Under the pieces are notes generated by a model. It ran no database searches. It worked only from the letters and a program-made list of their open reading frames with translations, and was not told the DNA's origin. A stretch of 64,000 bases of DNA from assembly GCF_001021555.1 (NCBI RefSeq), contig NZ_LDCP01000002.1, positions 496,001 to 560,000 of the forward strand, read 5' to 3'. The stretch is from Aurantiacibacter marinus. GTDB taxonomy: Bacteria; Pseudomonadota; Alphaproteobacteria; Sphingomonadales; Sphingomonadaceae. Below, in pieces: positions 58,746 through 64,000 of the stretch (within the stretch, counting starts at the first letter, position 1; every line of letters begins with the position of its first letter). A program made the position numbers and the translations under genes.

Positions 58746-60917
58746 ATGAAATCTCGCCTGCTAGCTACCACCACCGTCATCGCCCTGATGACATCAGCCT
58801 GTACAACCATGGAAGACACCGAGATGGCCTCACTCCCGCAAACCGTGGAGTACAATCCGACGATCCCGCAAGCGACGAGCATTTTTGCGGAGCTTTCGCC
58901 GCTTTACATGCATGCGCCGCAATTCGATCAGATTGCTGATGGCGAATGGCAGGGCATCATCGAAGAAGCGATTGCTATCCAGCTTGCCGAAATGGATGCC
59001 ATCGCAAGCAATCCCAACGCGCCCGACATGGGCAATACCCTTGTTGCGATGGAACGTTCGGGTCAGGTTTTCTCACGGTCCTATGGCGCGTTTAGCCAGA
59101 TCGTTGGCGCGAACATCAACGACACGATCGCTGCGACCGACGAAGCGCTGGCGCCGCAAATCGCCGCGATGAACGATAGCATTTATCTCAATGCTGATCT
59201 GTTCGCCCGCGTGAAGACAATTTACGACAACCGCGCAGCCATGGCGATGACGCCGGAAGATGCGATGTTGCTGGAAACGGTTTATGCCCAGTTCGTGCAC
59301 CGCGGCGCAGAGCTTGGCGCAGAGCCGCAGGCTGAACTTCGCCAGATCAACGAACGTCTGTCTTCGCTTTCCTCGCAAATCTCGCAAGCGATCACCACCG
59401 GCCAGAATGAAGCCGCGATCCTTGTCGATACGCGCGAAGAGCTTGCCGGATTGTCCGACGGTCAGATCACTTCCGCCGCAGCCGCTGCGACCGAAGCTGG
59501 CCATGATGGCAAGTTCATGCTGTCCGTCAGCAACACCACCGGCGTACCCACGCTGGCCCAGCTTCACAATCGCGACGTGCGCGAACGGCTGCACAACGCC
59601 AGCGTCAACCGCAACCAGTCGGGCGAAACTTCGACTTTGCCAATGGTCCGCGAAGCAATTGCGCTGCGCAACCGCCGTGCTCAGCTGTTTGGTGAACCAA
59701 CCCATGCCAACTGGCAGATGTATGACCGCATGGTTTCTGACCCTGCCCTCGCCATCGGCTTCATGACCGACATGGTTCCTGCCCTGCGCGCCACGCAGGA
59801 ACGCGAAGCTGCCGTGTTGCAGGCGCGAATCGAACAGGATGGTGAAGATTTCCAGCTCGCCCCGTGGGACTGGGAATATTACGCCGGGATCGTTCGTCAG
59901 GAACGCTACGCCCTCGATAATGAGGAAATCAAACAGTACTTCGTGGTCGACCGCGTGCTGGAAGACGGCGTGTTCTACATGGCTGGCGAATTGTACGGCC
60001 TGACCTTTGAAAAGCGCAGCGACATCCCGACATATCATCCCGATGTCAGCGTCTACACCGTCTTCCATGATGGTGAGGCGATTGCGCTGTTCTACTTCGA
60101 TCCGATGAGCCGTCCGTCCAAGCGCGGCGGTGCGTGGATGAGCAATTTTGTCGAGCAGAGCCATCTGCTCGGTCTGCGTCCGGTTGTCACCAACACGCAG
60201 AACATTGCCCCGCCTGCTCCGGGTGAACCGGCGCTGGCCACTTGGGACGATGTAGGCACGATGTTCCATGAATTTGGTCATGCGCTGCACGGCATCTTTG
60301 CCGATCAGCAGTACCCGTCGATTTCGGGCACCAATACTGCGCGCGACTGGGTAGAATTCCCCAGCCAGTTCCACGAAAACTTCGCCGCCGTTCCTGAAGT
60401 GCTGCAACGTTATGCACGCCACCATGAAACAGGCGAAGTTATTCCTGACGAGCTGATCGAGGCCATCGACCGGTCGAGCAAGTTTAATCAGGGCCATGGT
60501 TTTGGCGAAGTGATCGCGGCATCGCTACTGGATATGGAATGGCATTCGCTCGACCCGAGCCAGCCTGCGCCGACCGACGTTATGGCGTTTGAGGGCGAAG
60601 CGCTCGAGAGGATTGGCCTGCGTTCGGATCTCGTACCACCGCGCTATCGTACGCCGTACTTCCGGCATATTTTCGAGCATGGCTACGACGCCGGCTATTA
60701 CGCCTACACCTGGACCGAAATGCTGCACCATGATGCCTACAGCTATGTTGAGGCAAACGGCGGCATGACGCGGGAGATGGGCGACCGGATCGTGTCCACA
60801 TTCCTCGGGCAGGGCCATTCGAAGACCTATGAACAGATGTTCCGGGACTTCACCGGCCGTGATCCGCGGGTCGAGCCGCTGCTTCAGGCACGCGGCCTGA
60901 TGGCGGAAGGTGAATAA
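58746..60917 (+). CDS. M3-family zinc peptidase (peptidyl-dipeptidase Dcp type), lipoprotein
   Basis: 723 residues from the ATG at 58746; an upstream frame from 58665 extends past the signal peptide. The signal ends in a lipobox-like MTSAC, so the enzyme is probably anchored in the periplasm. The zinc motif HEFGH is at residues 508-512 and a downstream Glu in GHGFGEVIAAS fits the third ligand. M3 Dcp enzymes remove dipeptides from the C-terminus of short peptides. It converges with the B12 ATPase gene, 3 bp apart. Confidence 0.92.
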   Translation: MKSRLLATTTVIALMTSACTTMEDTEMASLPQTVEYNPTIPQATSIFAELSPLYMHAPQFDQIADGEWQGIIEEAIAIQLAEMDAIASNPNAPDMGNTLVAMERSGQVFSRSYGAFSQIVGANINDTIAATDEALAPQIAAMNDSIYLNADLFARVKTIYDNRAAMAMTPEDAMLLETVYAQFVHRGAELGAEPQAELRQINERLSSLSSQISQAITTGQNEAAILVDTREELAGLSDGQITSAAAAATEAGHDGKFMLSVSNTTGVPTLAQLHNRDVRERLHNASVNRNQSGETSTLPMVREAIALRNRRAQLFGEPTHANWQMYDRMVSDPALAIGFMTDMVPALRATQEREAAVLQARIEQDGEDFQLAPWDWEYYAGIVRQERYALDNEEIKQYFVVDRVLEDGVFYMAGELYGLTFEKRSDIPTYHPDVSVYTVFHDGEAIALFYFDPMSRPSKRGGAWMSNFVEQSHLLGLRPVVTNTQNIAPPAPGEPALATWDDVGTMFHEFGHALHGIFADQQYPSISGTNTARDWVEFPSQFHENFAAVPEVLQRYARHHETGEVIPDELIEAIDRSSKFNQGHGFGEVIAASLLDMEWHSLDPSQPAPTDVMAFEGEALERIGLRSDLVPPRYRTPYFRHIFEHGYDAGYYAYTWTEMLHHDAYSYVEANGGMTREMGDRIVSTFLGQGHSKTYEQMFRDFTGRDPRVEPLLQARGLMAEGE

Positions 60918-60920
60918 CGC

Positions 60921-61664
60921 CTAGAAGTCAGTGATCAACGCGCGCTGGCCGGGTTCGCCCAGCCAGCGCGCTTTCACGCCCCAGGCTTGCGCGATATTTT
61001 CCGGCGACAGGGCATCCTCGGGTGCGCCGTCTGCAACAAGATTGCCTTCATGCAGCACCAGCACGCGGTCCGCGTGGTTCATTGCCAAAGCAAGATCATG
61101 CAGCACCAGAACGACACCGCAGCCGGACTCAGCTTCGCCTTTCAACACCGCAAGCAGCGACAGTTGATGCGCAATATCCAGCGCAGCGAGCGGTTCGTCG
61201 GCCAAAACCCATTGCGGTGTTCCGGCCAGCACGCGCGCCAGCAACGCACGTGCTTTCTCGCCGCCACTCAGGGTGGAAACAGGACGTTCGCGAAACGCAT
61301 CCAAGGCGCAGGCGACAATGGCCTGGTTGATTTCGGCCTTGCCCTCGTCTCGGTGCGGCAAGCGCCCCAATGCGACCAGATTGGCCACCGACACATCCCA
61401 CGCGATCTCTGCCGATTGCGGCAGATAGCCGATGTTGCGCGCACGGGTTAGCGGGTGCATCGCCGGCAGCGGTTTGTCGCTCAAGGTGACTTCGCCTGTA
61501 TCTGGCGCAATCAGATTGCCAAGCGCCGAAAGCAGCGTCGATTTGCCCGCGCCATTGGGACCGCAGATTGCGGTGATGTCGCCAGGAAGAAATTCGCAGC
61601 TGACATCGCCCAGCACGCGTTTTCCGGCGCGTCGCACAGACAGGTTCTTGCACGCCAGGATCAT
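60921..61664 (-). CDS. btuD: ABC transporter ATP-binding protein of B12/iron-siderophore uptake (BtuD-like)
   Basis: 247 residues from the ATG at 61664, preceded by AGGGGG. The Walker A motif is GPNGAGKSTLL, the ABC signature LSGGEKARALLARVLAG and Walker B WVLADEPLAALD. It belongs to the FecE/BtuD group. Permease, binding-protein and receptor genes lie just upstream. A 14-15 bp tandem repeat spans its start. Confidence 0.85.
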   Translation of the reverse strand: MILACKNLSVRRAGKRVLGDVSCEFLPGDITAICGPNGAGKSTLLSALGNLIAPDTGEVTLSDKPLPAMHPLTRARNIGYLPQSAEIAWDVSVANLVALGRLPHRDEGKAEINQAIVACALDAFRERPVSTLSGGEKARALLARVLAGTPQWVLADEPLAALDIAHQLSLLAVLKGEAESGCGVVLVLHDLALAMNHADRVLVLHEGNLVADGAPEDALSPENIAQAWGVKARWLGEPGQRALITDF

Positions 61665-61690
61665 GCCAGCCCCCTCATGCCAAGCCCCCT
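61662..61690. repeat. Tandem repeat at the start of the ATPase gene
   Basis: CATGCCAGCCCCCT at 61662-61675 is followed by CATGCCAAGCCCCCT at 61676-61690. On the minus strand each unit has a G-rich ribosome-site-like block and an ATG. The repeat lies between the permease stop and the ATPase start, so it duplicates the ribosome site. Confidence 0.75.
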
Positions 61691-62652
61691 CATGCCACAC
61701 CTCGGCGCATGCGGAGCAGCAGCCACAGGAAGAACGGCGCACCGATCAGGCTGAGTGCAATGCCCAGCCGCAGTTCGGTAACCAGCGGCAGAATGCGGCA
61801 CACCACATCTGCCACCAGCACCAGCAGCCCGCCCGCCAGTGCGCTCGGCACAATCAGGCTGGAGGGACGCTTGTCCGTCAGCGGGCGCACCAGATGCGGC
61901 ACGATCAGTCCGACAAAACCGATGATTCCGGCCACGGCAACCCCTGTGCCAACAGTCAGGCCCGTGCCCAGCACCATCATTCCCATCAGCACGCGCGGAT
62001 TGACGCCGAGGGAGCGCGCGGCCTCCTCGCCCAAAGTCAGGGCATCAAGCGAGCGTCCAGCCCGCCACAGCACCAATATTCCTGCCAGCGTAAGCGGCGC
62101 GGCCATTGTCACATCATCCCAGCTGCGATCCGTCAGCGCGCCCATCAGCCAGGTCACGATGCTGCTCATCGCAAAGGCATTGGGCGCAAGGCTGATCGCC
62201 AGGGCAGTCAGCGCGCCTGCAAGGCTGGCGATCATCATGCCCGCCAGCGTGAACAGCGCGATACCGTGGGCCGGATTGCTCGTGCGGCCTGCGATCAGGG
62301 AAAGCAGCGCCATGGCTCCGCCGGCCCCGGCAAGCGCGAAAGCTGGCAGGACTAGGCCGGAGGTTGCACCAATATACAGCGCGATGACCGCTCCCAAAGC
62401 GGCGCCCGGCGCAATGCCGAACAGGCCCGGATCGGCCAGAGGATTGCGCAAATATCCCTGCATTGCCGCGCCCGCCGCACCCAGCCCTGCACCAATCACC
62501 AGTGCCAGAACGGCGCGTGGCAGACGCAATTCTGCAAGGATCAGCGCAGCATTGGGCGTGGTCGCCGGGTCAAGCCATACGCGCCCTGCGAGCAAGGACA
62601 GCGGAATGGCGAGCGCCAACAGCACCATCAGGGTAACAGTCGCGCGAGTCAC
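61690..62652 (-). CDS. btuC: ABC transporter permease of B12/iron-siderophore uptake (BtuC/FecCD type)
   Basis: 320 residues from the GTG at 62652, which overlaps the binding-protein stop (GTGA); a longer frame to 62715 is rejected. About 10 membrane helices. The FecCD motifs LRLPRAVLALVIGAGLGAAGAAMQGYLRNPLADPGLFGIAPGAALGA and ARSLGVNPRVLMGMMVLGTGLTV are clear. It transports cobalamin or a siderophore across the inner membrane. Cobalamin is preferred from the BtuF-like gene upstream. Confidence 0.88.
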   Translation of the reverse strand: MTRATVTLMVLLALAIPLSLLAGRVWLDPATTPNAALILAELRLPRAVLALVIGAGLGAAGAAMQGYLRNPLADPGLFGIAPGAALGAVIALYIGATSGLVLPAFALAGAGGAMALLSLIAGRTSNPAHGIALFTLAGMMIASLAGALTALAISLAPNAFAMSSIVTWLMGALTDRSWDDVTMAAPLTLAGILVLWRAGRSLDALTLGEEAARSLGVNPRVLMGMMVLGTGLTVGTGVAVAGIIGFVGLIVPHLVRPLTDKRPSSLIVPSALAGGLLVLVADVVCRILPLVTELRLGIALSLIGAPFFLWLLLRMRRGVA

Positions 62653-63452
62653 AGCGAACTGTCCCGAATTTCGGCAAGCCGCGCCAGGGCGCGCGGGATC
62701 GATGGACCGCCGCAATACAGCAGCGCAGAATCGAAAGTGTCGTAACGCACATTGTCCAGCTGGCGCAGCACGGGGTGGGACAGCATCCGCTCATTACCGG
62801 CCGCCAGAACAAGGCTTGGCGGATCGGACAGCACTTCTTCCAGCGGCAAATACGCACCCTGCCCCAGCCCGCGCGATGCCGCGTGGCTGGCAAATCCGGT
62901 GTGTTCCAGCATGGCGGAGGCGAGCGATTGTTCACCCGGAACGATACCGCCAGCTTGCCACAGCAAGGTGTTTACGGGCGAGCCGCTGAACGCCGCCGAA
63001 TTCCACGCCGTATCGATGCGCGCCACCAATTGCTCCCCGCGCTGCGCCTCTCCGGTCACGGCGGCAAGCTGGCGAATTTGCGCGTGGCTCTCCTCCAGCG
63101 TGCCTGCGATGCCGAGCAGTTCGACGCGGATACCGGCGTTTTCCAGCGCGCTGCGGGTGGCGGGCGGCATGAATATATCCGCCACCACCACATCTGGACC
63201 CAGAGCGATGACTTCCTCCGCCGTGCCGCCGTTGGACGGATACCCCGGGGCGTCCCCTGGCATCATGGAACTGGAGCGCGGATCGTGGCTGTAATGCGAA
63301 ATGCTGAGCAATTGGCCCGGCGCGGCAACCTCATGCAGGATCGCATCGGCGCAGGGGTTAAGGCTGACGATGCTCGGCACGCCACTCGCCGCTGGGTGAG
63401 GCTCTGCTGCGCATCCGCCCAGCAGAGCCGTTATGACGAGTACCGCCCTCAC
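62649..63452 (-). CDS. btuF: B12 (or metal chelate) ABC transporter substrate-binding lipoprotein
   Basis: 267 residues from a GTG at 63452 that overlaps the receptor stop (GTGA). The signal has the lipobox LLGGC. The mature domain is a helical-backbone binding protein: SIVSLNPCADAILHEVAAPGQLLSISHYSHDP and DVVVADIFMPPATRSALENAGI. This resembles BtuF of alphaproteobacteria. Cobalamin is the most probable substrate, since gene order with a TonB receptor and FecCD-type permease fits BtuBFCD. Confidence 0.75.
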   Translation of the reverse strand: MRAVLVITALLGGCAAEPHPAASGVPSIVSLNPCADAILHEVAAPGQLLSISHYSHDPRSSSMMPGDAPGYPSNGGTAEEVIALGPDVVVADIFMPPATRSALENAGIRVELLGIAGTLEESHAQIRQLAAVTGEAQRGEQLVARIDTAWNSAAFSGSPVNTLLWQAGGIVPGEQSLASAMLEHTGFASHAASRGLGQGAYLPLEEVLSDPPSLVLAAGNERMLSHPVLRQLDNVRYDTFDSALLYCGGPSIPRALARLAEIRDSSL

Positions 63453-64000
63453 AATGCCAGCCGCGCCCCCACAAAGACAGCGCGCCCGCGCGTCGCATAG
63501 CCTGCAACTGTCTGGTAATCCTCGTCCCAGATATTCTCGACCCGGCCAAAAAGCTGGATCTGCTCAGTCACGTCAAACGCAGCGCGCAAGGTCATCACTT
63601 CATAGGCATCCAGCTGCGTAAAATTGCCCGCATCGTCAAACGCGTCGGAAACAATCCGCAGGTCTGCCCCCAAGGAAAGCACATCAAGCGGCGACCATTC
63701 CGCCGTAAAGGTCGCCGCATGGCGCGGGCGGCGCGCGAGTTCATTGCCGGTGTCGCGGTTTTCCGTGTCAGTGAAGGCATAGGCGGCCTGCAGGCGCAAA
63801 CTATCCGCAACCAAGGCGCCCGCTTCCACCTCGACACCGCTGGCACGGGTGCGCGCAATATTATCGTAAGTGCCGAACTGGCGGTTATCGCAAATCGGGT
63901 CGGTCACACCAAAACATCCGATAAAAGCGATCTGGTCCTGCGTGGTGCGGCGGAACGCGGTGACAGAACCGTAGAGCGCCTGCGAACGGTCGCCGTAAGC
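63449..64000 (-). CDS. btuB: TonB-dependent outer-membrane receptor (BtuB-like), C-terminal part
   Basis: The reading frame is open to the right edge, so at least 183 C-terminal residues are seen. The internal GTG at 63907 is not the start. The sequence shows outer-membrane beta strands: alternating hydrophobic residues, FGRVENIWDEDYQTVAGYATRGRAVFVGARLAL at the end, and a Cys pair (IGCFGVTDPICDN) near the edge. Such receptors import B12 or siderophores with TonB energy. The name BtuB is based on the following BtuFCD genes. Confidence 0.75.
   Translation of the reverse strand, partial: AYGDRSQALYGSVTAFRRTTQDQIAFIGCFGVTDPICDNRQFGTYDNIARTRASGVEVEAGALVADSLRLQAAYAFTDTENRDTGNELARRPRHAATFTAEWSPLDVLSLGADLRIVSDAFDDAGNFTQLDAYEVMTLRAAFDVTEQIQLFGRVENIWDEDYQTVAGYATRGRAVFVGARLAL

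Noticed and set aside
59073-60497. Open frame of 474 codons opposite the M3 peptidase gene
   Set aside because: Antisense of the HEFGH-containing peptidase. No domain.

Overview
The window looks like chromosomal DNA of an aerobic, high-GC alphaproteobacterium of the Sphingomonadales, most likely the Erythrobacteraceae. This placement is inferred from gene content (CckA hybrid kinase, alphaproteobacterial GTTC-N7-GTTC SOS boxes at recA and uvrA, UrcA, RlpA and TonB/BtuFCD genes) and from protein sequence style. No rRNA or tRNA gene was found to confirm it. The DNA is densely coding on both strands. Many junctions overlap by 4 bp (ATGA or GTGA), which points to short, translationally coupled operons.

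Layout. 1-5.5 kb: the end of a nitrilase-family protein (the left edge cuts it), a solo B12-binding protein, the proline symporter PutP and a CPA2/TrkA-N antiporter. 5.5-10.6 kb: alaS, a methyltransferase and recA with its LexA box. 10.5-16.4 kb: two tandem exported DUF4139 proteins and the cell-cycle kinase CckA. 16.4-20.3 kb: DUF2062, smpB, a copper-binding lipoprotein, a DUF885 lipoprotein and dapA, all on the minus strand. 20.4-25.6 kb: a plus-strand run with a soluble lytic transglycosylase, an alpha/beta hydrolase, DUF2189, greB and an ECF sigma factor coupled to a membrane protein. 25.7-28.2 kb: yqiJ-yqiK (flotillin). 28.3-35.8 kb: an IalB-like protein, rlmN, DUF418, a methyltransferase, a glycine-zipper protein and nadE with a coupled unknown gene. 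36-43.7 kb: an SDR, cytochrome b and periplasmic molybdoenzyme operon, DUF1801, cyclopropane fatty-acid synthase, a MATE pump, an exported papain-like protein and argG.

43.7-44.6 kb is an unusually long non-coding gap. It has DnaA-box-like sites, many hairpins and a strong terminator, and is the best candidate for an undescribed structured RNA. 44.6-46.1 kb carries rlpA and two small exported proteins. About 46.6-49.1 kb is visibly A+T-richer: a DUF2235 lipase-like protein with a LysM tail, and a probable Panacea-type toxin-antitoxin pair whose toxin candidate is a small two-helix membrane protein.

49.1-64 kb returns to core genes: uvrA with a LexA box, a CadC-like membrane regulator, UrcA, a LuxR-type regulator, an RluE-type pseudouridine synthase, ThpR, a GH24 lysozyme with an Arg-rich membrane anchor, an M3 peptidase, and a vitamin B12 uptake locus (BtuD, BtuC, BtuF and the end of a BtuB-like receptor) that runs off the right edge.

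Themes that connect the genes are SOS repair (recA, uvrA), cell-wall turnover (Slt, RlpA, GH24 lysozyme), stalled translation and rRNA modification (smpB, rlmN, the RluE-type enzyme), and B12 (import at the right end, a B12-binding sensor-like protein at the left).
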